Below are positions 34,481-48,113 of a stretch of DNA of 64,000 bases, piece after piece. A program made the position numbers and the translations under genes. This DNA comes from Agelaius tricolor (Eukaryota; Chordata; Aves; Passeriformes; Icteridae). Where the stretch lies: assembly GCA_023055355.1 (NCBI GenBank), contig JALJCS010000024.1, positions 6,401,501 to 6,465,500 on the forward strand, given 5' to 3'. The stretch's first letter is position 1; the number at the start of each line of letters is the position of its first letter. The notes under the pieces are model-generated. The model was not told where the DNA came from, did not search any database, and saw only the letters and a list, made by a program, of their open reading frames with translations.

Positions 34481-37400
34481 CAATTGTTGAAATGAACCAA
34501 CACAGGGAAATGAGCAATCTTGCAGCTTAGCACAGCTAAGGCAAGTTCACGTTAGGCTTTTTTGATCAAATTCAGCACCTGTATCACTTGCAAAGTGCAG
34601 AATGTTGGTTTCTGGTATAATGTGGTCTGTGCAAGACCTTTTTAGACTAAACCCTGACCTGGCAGTGAGTTCTCATGGGCAAAAAGAGCTGTAGTGTTGA
34701 ATTCCTCCCCATCAGATTACAGTCTGATCTGCAGCTGCAACTTAGGCTGGCTGAATTTTTAAATCATCGTGCAGATAGAGTGCATTGTGTCTGTCCAACA
34801 GGGAAGGAACAAAAGCATTCACCAGCTTATTTCATAATGCCCTGCTGTTTCAGTTCAGTCAGTTACTTGCACCAAAATGAACTTCTCCTACAGTGGTATT
34901 TTGCAGACTTGTGCTTCACAGTGTTGTGGTTTGGGGTTTTGGTTTGTTTTTTTTTTATAAATATCAGTGTAACTCATGTAAAAAAATGCCTGCACAAAAG
35001 CAAATTTTAAACACCTAGAAAAATTCCTAAAATCCTGCTGTCCAAAGGCAGCTCTGCCAATGAAGTCCACAAATACATCTGATTAAAGTTTGTCTGTCTT
35101 TTGTCTGTCAAATTGTCTGCCTGGATTGCTGCAACTGATGCCTTCAGTTCCCTGTGTGGCTGCTTCCTCTCCCTCTTTCCAGACTCACACAGCTACGATG
35201 TCCCCCCTCCTTTGTGGCCTTTCCCAAACCTATGTCCCCATCTGTTCACCTGGGGAAGCAGCACTCCATCTCATTCTGGAGCAGGTTTGGAGCTACATCC
35301 GTGCTGGCCAGTGGCCACCTCTTGAAAACAGGGAAGAGCTCAATTTGGCCATGTTCAATGCAGGAAATCATTTATTTTTCTTTCTACCCAGACATGGAAT
35401 TTCCATGAAAGTTTTCATCATGGATTATTAATTGCAGGCTCCATTCTATCTCTGCTTTGTCAAATTTGGTGAAAATTAGCCAGAAGGTTCAGAAGTTATC
35501 AAGAAAAGGAGGAAGGGAACAGATGGACGAAAGAGGAGTTGACAGACAGCATGATCTCATAATCCCCGCTGGCATAGGAATTCAGGCTAGAATTGAAATA
35601 TTTCAGGTCAGAACACTGTGCACTTAAAATTCTCATTTTGAAAGAACAAGCCTCTGAAGAGAAACAAATTTTCATCTGTTAGACCATCCATCAGCTCTTA
35701 GGGCAGAGATTAAACAACAGCCTTCTACAAATATATCATCAAAATTTCTAACAACCCCTTTCCCCACCCAACCTCAGACCCGTGTCCTTCAGCATTTGCT
35801 TTTGCAGCTCCTTTTGGGTCAAGATTGTTTTCCTCTGATTCATCTTTTTTTTTTTTGGTTGTGTTCAGTCAAAACATAATTAAGGCTTACCTTACCCTTT
35901 TTTTCCATTCTAGGAGCAGTTGTTTTGCATCTGTTTCCTAGAACTGGAGAGGCTGCTTAGATAGCATATTGCCTTTACAAGCCATTTTATGGTGAATTCC
36001 AGCAGATTAAGGCATAAACATTTCTGGAAAGATGTCTGCAAGCTCTGCAGTATTCCATCCTTACCATGTTCTGTTTGTTCCACTGCAAAATATGACATCA
36101 TTGTGCCTGACACCTCAGAGAGGAGCTCTCGGCTCCCCATCGTCTGAGGCTGTCACAGCAGCCGAGGAGTGCAGTGCCACCACACAGGCATTGCACTAAA
36201 CCCTCCCACCGGGATACATCTGTCAGATGAAAAACTCAACCTCTTTGCTTGTTACTGCTTTAGGGGGTTGTTTTGGTTGTGGTTTGGTTTTGGGGGGAAA
36301 AAAAATCAACACAGAGGAGGCAAGGAATTAGGATTTTAGCTGGTGAACTGCAACTGTACAGCATTTTGATTTTGCATCACACTGCACATCTGCTCACAGC
36401 AGCAGGATTGCAAAGGTCCCTGCTGCAGATTGTTGGAACAACAATTATTCTTTGGAAACACCCTGTCCTAAAATGTAATTCATTGCTTTAAGCAAAATTG
36501 TATTCTTGATTAGGCACAACTTTAAAGTGCCACGTGAACTTTTATTACAACAAAGTCAGAAGACAAGAATTTGGCACCAGCTTGCTTTCTTTGCCAAGTG
36601 CATGGATCTTCTCTCCAGAGGAATGGTAGATTTCATTCTGAGACCTTGTATTCCCAGAAAAGCAGGTCAGAGTGATTAGTTTCCTTCAGCTTTGTTGGAT
36701 TCAGTACTTTAAATACACAAGAAGCTCCTACACGTTCAGGCTAGCACTCCTAATGTGTTTAAACATATAGTGCACAAAGGGATATGTTCTTTTTCCTAGA
36801 AAATTGTTTGTTTACTCTCCTGAACCTGTTTTGAATGAAAACCCTAATTTTCATCCTGATAGGCAAGGCAAGCCTCTGAATGTTAAGTATTAAATTTGAA
36901 ACATCCATTATTAGCAAAATGAGGAAACTTATTTTTCTTTTAAACAAATGGTATGATATGACAAATATCATAAACAGACCTGTACAGATCATAAACTGTA
37001 CAGGATTTACAAAAATAGTGCCACCACATTTATAATATTTTTTTTTTTTACCCAGTGCAATTCTTGTGCTGAGGAAACTGGTGCTGACACAAAGTACAGC
37101 ACTGCTAAAATCTTATTACAGCTATTTTTTTCTGTTGGAGATTAATTTATAAAAAGTTATTAAGTGCTAGATTGTATTTTATATTTGTTTTGTGATAATG
37201 TTAATTGCAAAGAAAACTGTGATAAAAAAATTAGTTTACTATGCTTCGCACATGAGCATCTTACTGATTCAGCAGCTCAGCTTATTCAAATCAAATATAA
37301 ACGTATCAACTAGCTACTGGCCATGATTTCAATGTAAAACTACTATTTCTGTATTTTTAAGGTACCACTGTATTTAGTACCAACATGCATGACAAACTGA

Positions 37401-40400
37401 AACAAACCAGTGGATGTCACACACTGCAGCTGAGAGAAAACAATGTAATCTACAGAAGGGTTTCAGCTCCGTCCTTTCTCTCATCTCTCATCAGTTAAAA
37501 TGCTTGTTTTTGTCTGGCTGCACATCACTTGTGATGTGACTTTCATATTTGATAAAATAAACATGCAGAACTTGTAGGCTGTCTCTTAATGCTTTTTTCC
37601 CTGTCTTGCACTGAGCTGAAATTATTTCAAGTATAATTACTTAGAACAGACACTAATGCATTTCAATTTGCACTTTGCAAACAGGTTAGTTTGTCTTCAG
37701 AAATGTAATAGTGGAAATTTATACAGCACCCATGGTTAGAGACAAATAAGATTAATGACTGTTGGGGTTTCAATGGGCCAGTGTGTGTAAAAGAAGTCTA
37801 AGTGGCACCCCAATCTTCATACCATGCTATTAATTCAAATTGCTAAAACTCAGTGAGCCCCTTACGAAATAGCTGACATGAAATAAGCTGACATGTAAAG
37901 ATTTGCAGTATGTAAAGAACTGTGAAGAGAAGAAACACAATGCACAAAAAACAAGTGATGAAAGTTTAAAAAAAAACCTGAGTAACACAACAAAAAGGTA
38001 TAAAAATTTGTATTTATATAATGACGAGATAATGATACAACACAATACTCCGTGTGCTACAGAACGTAGCAAGCGCCATGTACGTGTGTACAAATGAATC
38101 TGTATAGTACAGTCAAATGCATCTCACAGACTATGAACCATTCCTTTGGCTCTGGGACCCAGAGGCTCTGGCACAGAACCCCCCCACTAACACCTTTAGG
38201 TGACAATTGTACCACTAAGCAGCAGAAGGCTCTCACTCAGTGCTTCACCTGCACCAAAATTTCATCTTAAACATCCCTCCTGCACAGACCCTTCCAATGC
38301 CATAAATCCTGTGGAACCACAGTTTATGCCTCTCGTGCAAAATGAAAGAAAGGAATTGTGAACTTGGGGCACCTTCACTCTGCTTTGCCAAGAGTCAAGC
38401 CTCTGGCTGGCCATGCCTCCCCAGGAATCCTTTCCTGGGCTTATTTACAATACTTCAGGCAGAGAGAACAGCCAAGGTGACCAAATGGTCTTTTCTGTTT
38501 CATATACCCCCTGAATTTTAATTCTGGGTAGCTACAGAACACGCTTGGATGTTTTCTTTACAGCTACCAATTAACAACAGTGCATTTAGACAGTCACTTA
38601 AGCAAATTGGTTCATTTCATTGCTGGCAAAGTTAATTTCTGATGTGTTTGCCCCGTTAGTATTTGTAGGGAGTACAGCTCTTCCTTAAAGGGTTCCTAAA
38701 GGGTCTCAATTATTCTTCCATCAATTTTGGAAAGTGTAAGTTAATGGATTAAATATCAGCACTGTTACTGGCTCATACCACACACAACCGATGGCCTCTA
38801 CCATTTAAAAACAAATTTAACAGATTTATGAAAGAGTAATTTGTTTTGAAGACATTCCTTTATCAGCAGCATCATAAAATTAAATGTATAAAATTAATAT
38901 TACTTAATTAAAAGCTGTGATGATGTGGTTCTTTTCAAAAATGTGTTTCTTTCCACATGGCTGATCCGCAAGGATGAAAAATTTCACCACTAATTACCAG
39001 TCTGCCAAAAAGTTATAAAAATGGTGAAATAATCACTTGTTCAGGAGGAGAGATTGCTGTAAGTACCTCCAGGAAAAGCAGAAGTACCCACCCAGAGCAG
39101 GTTTGCAGGCAGAGCCCACACTTGTAACTTCACCTCTTTCTGTTGCCCAATTCTCCTCTTTTGGTATTTTAAGTTCACCCACTGAAATGGGTTATGCAAA
39201 GTGCACAGTCAGGTGCTCAGAAAACCAGTATTTGTCACTGTAACTTATTTGTAGACCAACAAGTAACTTTTTTCCTATGTCTATAATTATATGCATGTGG
39301 TATAGTTGAACCTATACTCATCCATGTCAAAAATATAACACCATTGAAGTCAGTCTTAATTCTGTAACTTAGAACAAGTTAGATGTGTTAGATTTTATGT
39401 CGTTTTTTTCAACTCCAAATCTTATACTAAGAAATTAGGATTGAAACTCATCTATAAACAGCACATGGAAAACTGTCATTCTCATGGATTTTTGGGAGGC
39501 TTTTTTATTTCTGTTTTAACCTGCTAAAACTCACTCTGAACCAAGTTTGTTCTTTGCAGAAGACAATACAGGGTCCAGTCTCTGGTTAATAATGTGTTGC
39601 AGAGCTTCTACTGCCAAACCTGCTCTATTCAGAAGATAAATAAATCAGCTGCAATGGGCCTGGCACGGTACAAGCTGGGCAGGGAGAGGATGGATGCGAA
39701 GGAGGATTCATCCTCTGAATTGCAGCAGAGAATATGCAGAAAGAACTAACAATTTTAGGCTGGTTTTTTTTGTGCCTCCCTGTGGTGATGCCAGAGTGCA
39801 GGCAGGGCGCTGGGGAAGCACTAATCCAGGAGCAGTGCAGAGGCGTGCATCCTCTGACACCTGCGTGCTGCGAGGGAAAGCCCTTCCCTTCTTCTCCCCC
39901 AGGAAACGGGCCAAACCTCTGCGTCTCCAGAAAAAGAACTTTGCGATGACTTCATCTCTCCAGAGCCCCTTCCACAGAGAAAACGACCTAGCAGCCCTGT
40001 AATCTTGTCCCTACTCCTTTTCCAGTGTGGTAACTGCAGAGGAAATGGATGAACTGAGCAGCAGCACCTCCTCGCCTGCTAAAAGCGCGTCACGATAACA
40101 CGACAGAGCTGCCAAGGTGGGGGCAGGATTTCATCTTGCAGCAAAGTTTGCTTTTTGCAGCCCCACCGTGGGCACAGGTACACTTGTGCACACGCACGGG
40201 GCACACACACAAGTGCCCAGCTGAGAAAAAATAATAAAAATAACGCTGCATCCCCGGTGCTGTGGCCACAGGCAGTGCTGCACTGGCTGCTCAGCAGCAG
40301 AACCTAAAGAATGTCAGAGCCCCGACTGTCCCCACTGACTGCAGCTCTGCTGGGGGAACAGGCCAGCCCAAACCTGACCCTAGGATCTGCTGTGCCCCTG

Positions 40401-40565
40401 CCTCTAACGGGGCTGCTGCTGTCCGGGGGCTGTGCCTGAAAATTCCACCTTAAATTGGGCTGTGCTCGAGGGAGAATGACACAGGCAGTATGGTGTCATT
40501 TTTCTTTACCAGCGTTAATAGCTCCCAGCTGTAACAACTGAAAAAGTAAAAACAAATAAACCCTT

Positions 40566-40602
40566 TTTATTTCCACTCAAGATTATTCGAGTAATTTTTA
40601 TT
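40566..40602 (-). terminator. MXD4: Candidate MXD4 polyadenylation signals (two AATAAA)
   Basis: On the transcript strand AATAAA occurs at 40602-40597 and again at 40571-40566. It is followed by TTTGTTTTTACTTTTTCAG, a typical U/GU-rich downstream element. The assignment rests on motif and position only. Confidence 0.4.
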
Positions 40603-41920
40603 GAAAATATAAGATCTACAAAGCCATGGATACCCAGCGTGGAAGAACTCATTAAGTTAGCACATTCATCTTTAAAAGGAAAATTTCAGGTTGACCTAAG
40701 GTACAATAATGTTCAATTTAAAGTCTCGTTTTTCCTTCTGTAAGTTTCAAATCTCTTTTCATTAGGAGGTTCTGTGCAAGAGCTGCTTGTCATGAAAGGA
40801 AACACTTTACAATCCATGAATGTGTTCATTATATAATAAATGAACAGCAACAATATACTAGCCTCTTTTTTTTTTTTCCTGTTAACAGTCGTGTGTTAAA
40901 GTAAACTCTTATTTTTTTTTCCATGATTTGGAAATTAGTTACATATGCACCAAAGGAGCTAGTAATTTCTGCTGCTTGTCAGCTACACACAATGAGTATA
41001 TTGCTGTGTGCTTTCCCCAACAATGAGGATTTTAGTAATATGCAAGGTGTATAGAATGTAATACCAAAACCTGCATCACAGAAAAGGTTAATTGTTTTCT
41101 TATTCAGCTGCCAGAGTTGATAACCTTAGGCCCCTACCCAGAGCCAAAGTAGGGGTGGCCATCCATTAGGTTATGTAAATTAAATGTATATGTTTCCTTG
41201 TTGGCAAGTTCCAAGCAGTAAGCGAGAGTGCAAACAAGGATCTGTAAGCTGCCACAAAATGTATTCATATTTCTACTCCGTGTTGTAAGAGCCAAAGGGA
41301 GGACACGTATGTCAGATGTTGAAAGAACAACTGAACCTTTGCTTTTGATCATTATGGTCAGTCTGTCATGAGGTCTTGTATCTGAATGCTAAAAATGGCA
41401 CCACACTTGGACATCCCATAGCCTTACACAGTACGTTTGTGTTTCCCAAGCCACTGAGCGCTGGTCTCACAGAGACCCTGACTTTATAAGCTAACAAAAA
41501 ATAGATTTGGGTGCTGAAGAATCCAAGGGAGGGCTCATACAAAGACAATTAACCCTCGCACCAAAACCTAATTTCATGATTTTACTTAAAGCCACACTGA
41601 ATCAGTTGTGAGAGGGTGAAGATATAAATACACCTCTCTGCTTCATCCGTAAGAAGGTGGACAACTGACCATTTGAACAGAGGGTCTTGAAACAAAGCTT
41701 AGTTGTCCTTTAAACAATGAGAAGGAGAGGCATACATAAATGGTCACCAAGGCACAATATGACAAAGGTGAAGAGTCCCTGAGACTCTGGTCTGGGTCTG
41801 TACCATTCCCCTCCTTATACAAGTAAATGAGAACATTTAGGAAAATATAATACAAAATCTCTTACAGGAAATATAGACTACACTTGCTAAAATCACTTCC
41901 CTAAAAGTGTTTATAGCTTT

Positions 41921-41988
41921 TTTCTTTTTTTTTTTTTTTTTCAATTTTTTTCTTTTTTTTTCTTCTTTTTTTTTTCATTTTTTTTAAA
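41921..41988. repeat. T-rich homopyrimidine tract
   Basis: About 65 bases of almost pure T, with scattered C and a few A, on the plus strand. It is A-rich in the MXD4 transcript and lies within the presumed 3' UTR, about 1.3 kb past the stop. Confidence 0.9.
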
Positions 41989-43232
41989 AGACCTTCTTTA
42001 AACAGATAATGCAAAGACTGGTCCATTTTTTTCTTACCCGGCAAGCCAAGCTCTAATGACTTCACTAAGCAGAAGTTGTATTAAAATACATCTTCATAGT
42101 ATTGCTACAATTTGGGTAAATATGTTCTGAACAGCTTGATGAGTACTAAATAAACTTTGCTGTTTTACAGCATACATTTTAATTTTTTTGCACTTTTTTA
42201 AGAATAGAAAATGCAATTATAGTGTGCAAAAGAAAAAAAATTAATTATCTTCTAGCTGAATACTGTAATTTTAAGCCATGCCTTCCATAAGAATGTATTG
42301 ACATGTGTAAATAGAAGAGAAGAAAAAAAATACAAGCAAACAGAGATTTCATTTCCTTGCAAGGAAAGATTAACTATCACAAACTGGATCACTTGAGTTC
42401 TGTATTCTTCAGAGAAAGAAATGAAAACAACAACCCATAAAACCACTGAAATGCTTCAAATGTCATCCATTCCACAGTAACAGGTTAAAACTGCCATGTT
42501 GCTTTCTACTGCTCCCGTTAACATGGATAGAATGATTTGCTGCTGGTTGGATATTGAATACAAAAAGCAAAAGAAAGTTGAGATCATCCCACATGAAGTC
42601 ATTATTAGAGCTGGCTTTTCCCCCATTTTGAAGTACAGTAGTGACTTGTAAATATGACCTTTTCTAAAGATCATTTGAGATTTGAAGATTTATCTGCCTG
42701 CTTCACCCAAACAACAACTGCTGAAAGAATTTACTCTATGGAGCCCACTATACAGCATTCAAAATGTTTTGGGTTTGGGGTTTTTTTCATGAAAAAATAC
42801 CACAAAAAGTAGTTTTAGGTTTTTGTATCTCTGAATCACTAACACATTGTAGATTTCATTTATTCTTCCATGTTTGAAAATGGTTTCTGCAAAATCAAAA
42901 TAAACTGTCAAACTCCCTTACGCCATGCTTCCAACAGTTTGAATTTAATACTTCTTGAATGGAACGACATAATTTATTTCCTTTAATTTGCAGGATGGCT
43001 ACATCAAGCTAGCTTTAAGTCACAACTGTACCTAACCACAGTTCTCTGCAGCAAACCCATGATTTACAATATCTAATATTGTGGTTACAGTGCAGGGAAC
43101 CGTGGGTAAGAAACCTCCATGTCAGAGTATTGTGGTTGGGGTTTCCCGGAAGAGTGGCAGTTGACACCTCTGGAATATTCATATATAAGTGCTTCAGTCA
43201 GATGGTCCTGAGTTGAGCGGGTAACTCAGGCA

Positions 43233-43381
43233 CTATGAGAGCCTGGCATTCAGTCTGCGGGAATGTGTGTAACCTCCGTCACTCGAACCGCTCTGCAAAC
43301 TGTAGTGGTCTTCAGCATCACTGGCACTTCCAATACTGTCCATTTCACCTGGAGTAAACTCCATTCCTTCAATGTCTACTT
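43233..43381 (-). CDS. MXD4: MXD4 last coding exon
   Basis: 149 nt including the TAG stop at 43233-43235. Acceptor TTTTCTTTAG, phase 1. Encodes [20 protein letters not shown], then [14 protein letters not shown] and the end RRLNARLS (human RRLGRPALS). Confidence 0.96.
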
Positions 43382-46300
43382 CTAAAGAAAACATAAGAAG
43401 GCACATTTTCAGAAAGTTGTAGTGACTGGTCATGGGGCAGTGTCAATCAACACCTGAATCACACTTCAGTTGCAATAATTATAAAAAAAACAAGAACTGG
43501 CACAGTAATTCCTGAGGAAAGGATCATCTTGTCCACCTGAGAATTAAAATCCCTTCTGTCCTCAGCCACATAAATATACTGCATGACATCAATACCTGTG
43601 GCATTCACATTCTCTGAACAGAGAGAGACATAATTGTCTCTCTCAGGTTTTTTCCTGGAGAAGCACAGAGGGAAAACAATTTTTATCTCTGCTTGCCGCT
43701 CCTAGTGTTTTGCACATGTAGAGTGAGTGTGTTAAGAAAATTGTTTACCTAAAGAAATTTAGTAATTAGATTCTGGTAGAAATTGTTTAGGTTAATGAGC
43801 CTATCAGGTCCAAGCTGTGTGGACTGTCAGTCTGCAGACAGACATGAGTTTTTCAATTAGTAGTAAGTATAATATAGTATAGTATAGTATAGCATAGTAT
43901 AGCATAGTATAGTATCTCTCTTTAGTATAACTGCAATGTAATATAGTATAGTTTCAATAAACAATTGTTCAACCTTCTAAATCAATAGAATGGGATACCA
44001 ATCATTCCTGTGATGCGGGCACCCTGAAACTTTGATAAATACCAGATGTTTTCCCAGAACTGTTCCAACCTGCACACAGACACTGATTTAGAAATAAGCT
44101 GGCCCTCAGAGGCGGTTGTACTGCAGAACTGTCCATGGTAATTCCAGCCATGCAGGTGTTGGCTGCCCATGGTGTGACCACCTGTCCCCAGGTTACTGCC
44201 CCAAGACCAACTACTCAACCCCCCTGGGCCCAGAAACAGCCAGCCTGGGCAACTGTTCTGCCAGAAGAACGTCCAAATGGGAAAATAAGAAATGGCAACA
44301 GCCAGCTTGACAAGCTGTCTTAAATGAGAACCAAATGCAGAGAACCCTTGGTGATCATTGCACAGAAAATGTTTTAAAATTTCACAATAAATTATGTGGA
44401 AATAATTTTTTTCACACAAATTAATTAGGCTAAGTACGATTTTTTTTTTCCATGGGAAAATATTATGCCAGCTTTACCAATAATCACACTAAAAATTCAA
44501 AATATTAAATGGTAATTGTTAAAAAAACTGGCAAAAACGCATGCAGGATAAATAGCTTTAAAAATACACACAATGTTAACAGCTTCAAAAGTGATTAGGA
44601 AAAAAAACCTTTTTCAAAGATTGTGAAAAAGATGCCTTAATTTTTTACTTTTCAAACTGCATTATGGAATAATTTTGTCTGGGTTTCGTTGAAAGCTTGA
44701 TTTTAGTTCTAAATGACATTTCCTTGTTTCCCTCCTTCCCTTTTGCCCCGTGCTGCTGCAGGCCCTGTGGGAAGGCCTGGCTGAGTTACCTTGTTCAGAG
44801 TCAGTGGATATTGTTGATCCCATGCTGTCAGTGCGGATTCGCTCCATGCCCTGCACGGAGAGCTGCTCCAGCCTGCGCTTGAGGTAGCGGTGCTCCCGCT
44901 GTAATTGTTCTTTAATATTTAGAGCTTTTCGGTCCTGTTCTTCCAATTTCTTAAAGGGAGAGAAACACAGTGAGCTGGCAGTTTGTACCCATGTCAAAGC
45001 ATAAGTGACTTAAGGTCTTCTCATAAACAGTAATTTGAAAGCAATTTAAGTATTTTAATTAATCAATATAAAGTTAGAGTTAAATCTAAAATTTCGATTT
45101 TTTAGTTAGCATTCTGTAGAGGTCAGTACAATTTTAGCAGGCTGAATTTGTTTCACGGTAAGATAAATGGTTACAGGGGAAAAATAATAATAATTTTAAA
45201 AAAAATCCCTCAGAGACTCTCCTGCCACTAGCAGACGTTTCCTGGCTAAGACCAAATTATTGTTGCCTTGGTTGTGGGGAGTATTTAAATCATTTTATCA
45301 GGCGAAACTAGCATCATCTTTGATAACTCGAGCACAGCTCAGGTTTCAGTGAGAACATAATGCATCTTTAGATGAGTCTCTTATTCCACCTATCACCATA
45401 AAGAAACCATCGTGGGCCTCTGAATGTTCTCCCTCCTACCGTAGGCTATGGAAAATTTTAGCATTTAAAATGCTTCATTAACAATAAGCAGCATTAATTA
45501 TATATAGAAGGAGGAATTTACTAACAACTCTCTTTATTCTTGCTTTTTTTTTTCCTTGAACTTCTCCAGAGCAAGTATGATAATTCTGTGATATCATCTA
45601 CAAAGTCGGTGGTATTAATTCAGAATTTCTCGGCAAACAGCCTGTGAAAGGATCCTTCACATATCTACCTAAAATCTCCCCTCTGACAGAATAAAAGCAG
45701 GTATTAATTTTGCAAATAAAAAGAATGCTTCACACCCGATAAAATGTGCTGCACTGTTGGTCCAAATACAGTAACAGGAATAAAGTATCTTTTTGTATTT
45801 GAACTGAGCCCTTCTCCAAATCACTGCTAGCCATTAAAAAAAAACCTGACTGCATAATTAGGGAAAAATTTGTAAGAGTATGATGGGATTAAAAGCATGA
45901 AGGATACACAAATCAAAACACCTTTTATAATTAAAAAAATTATCTATCTGATGCAGTAAATTACAGGTTGTAGCAGTAAAAGCACTCATAAGAGTGAGCA
46001 GATTTCTCTGTGAGCTGTGTTTACAGGATCACTGAGATTTAGGAGATGTGCAGGGAGTGAATACAGCTGCTGAAGTCTCCTCCCTGCCATCTGAATGAAC
46101 CTAGCCTTGGTTTTCTGAGGAGAGCAGGCTGGGACAGTGCACAGCAAAACACAAGCAAAACCCTTTCAGAGATCTTGCTGTTCCCATGCAAGCCTGAAAT
46201 AGAAGTGTTTGAAAATAATTGACACCCTTGAATGGGGCAGTTTCCTGGCTCAATGAAATCTACCTTCTTCCACCACATTTTAAGCCCCCTCCCAGGCAAT

Positions 46301-48113
46301 ACACTCTGCAGATAATCATCATAGGTGGATACACAATGTTATAATAGGAAAAGGGGTTGGTACATCCATGTACACAACAAACCAAATGTGCCCAATTGAT
46401 CAGACTTCCTTTTCCTGTATTTTCCTGGCTGCAGTCCTAAACTCTAACAACTACTTTAGGAAAGAACTCAGTGATTCATATCCAGGAGACTCAAAACCAT
46501 GCAGTCTTTCAGAGCAGATCTCAATATATGGGGGGTGTGTGTGTGTGAAAAGTTGAGCACTAATGACTGTGCTCAAAATGCCAGCTGGGCACGGGCAAGC
46601 TCTGGCAGGGCAGGGGAGGGAGCTGACCTGACAAAGGGGAGCAATTAAATGCTAACCCAGTTTGGGCAGGTTCAGTTAAAATCTTAAAAAGAAAGTTAAA
46701 CTTCAGTCTGGGTTTTCAAAAGACGAGTACTTGGTGCTGTGCAAGAGAGATCTGGAAAGAATCTGTTCCCAGCTTTTTTTATCAGCAGCTGAAATGGTAA
46801 CTGCAGGGCTAATCTCGCACACTCGCCACTTGTAAAAACACTTCTTCAATTTGTATGCATAAGCCCATCATAGGGGGGCAGCCCAAGACAAAAACCACAT
46901 GCAGTGCCTTTCATGCATGTTAGCCTGAATTATAAACAAGAGGCCAAAATCTCAAATGGTAAAAACAGGGGTTGCCCAGCTGGAGTAAATGTGCTTAGAA
47001 GTGCTGAAAAAGTAGCTCTGTAAACTTGTTCACAAGAATGGTTTTGCTTAGATTAATCTTTATTTCTTCATATGAATCACACCCACTTCTGTAACAGCAC
47101 TGAATCTTAAAGCTGTGCATCAGCAGGATGTTCTCCAAAATATTCCAAGATTACTGGCAGTGTTCAATTTTGCCTGACACTTTTCTTGACCTGTTTCTCT
47201 GTAACACTGAAAAAATGCCAGATGAGTAATTACAGTCCTGGACACAGCAGCAGAAACCTGTTCTTTAACTTTTACATTTAAATACCTCTTTGTCTTATTT
47301 CTGCATATAACCCTGTTCCCTGAAAACCATGACAGTGAAAATAGGAGTGAAGGTGTCTTTGGAGAGAGAAGGCCTGAGGAGTAATTTCCTTTGAATTACT
47401 TGTGCAAATGTAGAACCTGCACTGCTGCTGGATCATAGGTGAGATTTAAGGCTCTTTTTTGTTTTAAACTTGTAACAAGGGGAGCAGCAACTAACAGGAG
47501 ATTGCATTTAATTTTTTGTTTCATTTAAATGAGAACCTGGTCAACAAAATGTTGATGGGATACGGCTCACTAATAGATAGGATATTTTTGATTCCATTTT
47601 TTTTTCATCATTAATGGACCTGGCTTTTTTACATTTTAGTAAATTCAGTACAATGCTACTTTGCTTGGTTCTTAAAAATAAATATATTAATTAAAGAACA
47701 GCTTTGATAGATTTTTTTTAATTATAGTGTAAAATAAATTAAATTATAGTGTATTAAATACACTAGTTAGCAACTGAGAAATCACAAAACCACTGTTTTA
47801 TATATCTGAGATGCTAAATTGCAAAACACTAAACTTTGACACTGTGACTGAAATCCCTGCAAGTAATAAAGGCCAATAAATCCAGAAGATTGGACATATG
47901 GATATGGATTTTGTGTGAAAATTTGTTTCCTCTCTATGGATACACATTCTGGAAGATTCTCCCTTGAAAGAAATAAAAACATGGATGAATGTTTTTACCT
48001 TGATATGCATCTTAGCTCTTTTCAACAGACTTAGAGTGGTGTGTCTGGTGCTGTCCGGCCCGAGAGGCACAAGCTGTTTTAGCTGTTCCAAATATAGCCG
48101 GAGTTTAGCCCGC
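43233..48113 (-). CDS. MXD4: MXD4, MAX dimerization protein 4 (3' part of gene, 3 exons)
   Basis: Member of the MAD family of bHLH-leucine-zipper repressors. It pairs with MAX, binds E-boxes and opposes MYC, recruiting SIN3 through an N-terminal helix. Three exons on the minus strand (48113-47999, 44949-44790, 43381-43233) encode the second half of the bHLH, the zipper and the C-terminus, joined in phase over 424 nt. Identity to MXD4 rather than MXD1, MXI1 or MXD3 rests on [20 protein letters not shown], the zipper, and [20 protein letters not shown]. The SIN3-binding N-terminus and the basic region are encoded by upstream exons not found between 48.1 and 64 kb, so they probably lie to the right. 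Orientation and order next to HAUS3 match other vertebrates. Confidence 0.96.
43872..43914. repeat. (TATAG)n microsatellite
   Basis: About eight pentamer units, TATAG or CATAG, in the MXD4 intron between its last two coding exons. Related TATAG units continue sporadically to about 43950. Confidence 0.95.
44790..44949 (-). CDS. MXD4: MXD4 exon, leucine zipper
   Basis: 160 nt, phase 0 to 1. Acceptor CTCCCTTTAAG, donor CAAG|GTAACT. Encodes [20 protein letters not shown] and [20 protein letters not shown], then a Ser/Thr-rich stretch ending STDSEQ. Leu, Ile and Leu heptads of the zipper are kept. Confidence 0.96.
44950..47998. other. MXD4 intron
   Basis: Three kilobases between the zipper and HLH exons. 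AT-rich, with a short GT repeat at about 46533-46548. No exon, RNA gene or element recognised. Confidence 0.7.
47999..48113 (-). CDS. MXD4: MXD4 exon, helix-loop-helix
   Basis: 115 nt, phase 2 to 0. Acceptor GATGATTGCAG, donor AAG|GTAAAA. Encodes [38 protein letters not shown]: end of helix 1, the loop and helix 2. Essentially identical to human MXD4, with M for V in RAKVHIK. Confidence 0.97.

Larger units (their letters stand above)
33100..40550. other. Intergenic region between MXD4 3' end and HAUS3 promoter
   Basis: No exon recognised. It contains a 25-bp tandem repeat near 33.5 kb and an old LINE fragment near 34.1-34.5 kb (both listed separately). It is otherwise AT-rich and has only short chance open frames on both strands. 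Confidence 0.6.
40550..43232 (-). other. MXD4: MXD4 3' UTR (probable extent)
   Basis: Non-coding sequence after the MXD4 stop. Several AATAAA hexamers occur on the minus strand. The last pair (40597-40602 and 40566-40571) is followed by a U/GU-rich stretch, which would give a 3' UTR of about 2.65 kb, similar to the long 3' UTR of mammalian MXD4. Earlier hexamers could give shorter forms. A long A-rich tract (plus-strand T tract) lies inside. Confidence 0.45.
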
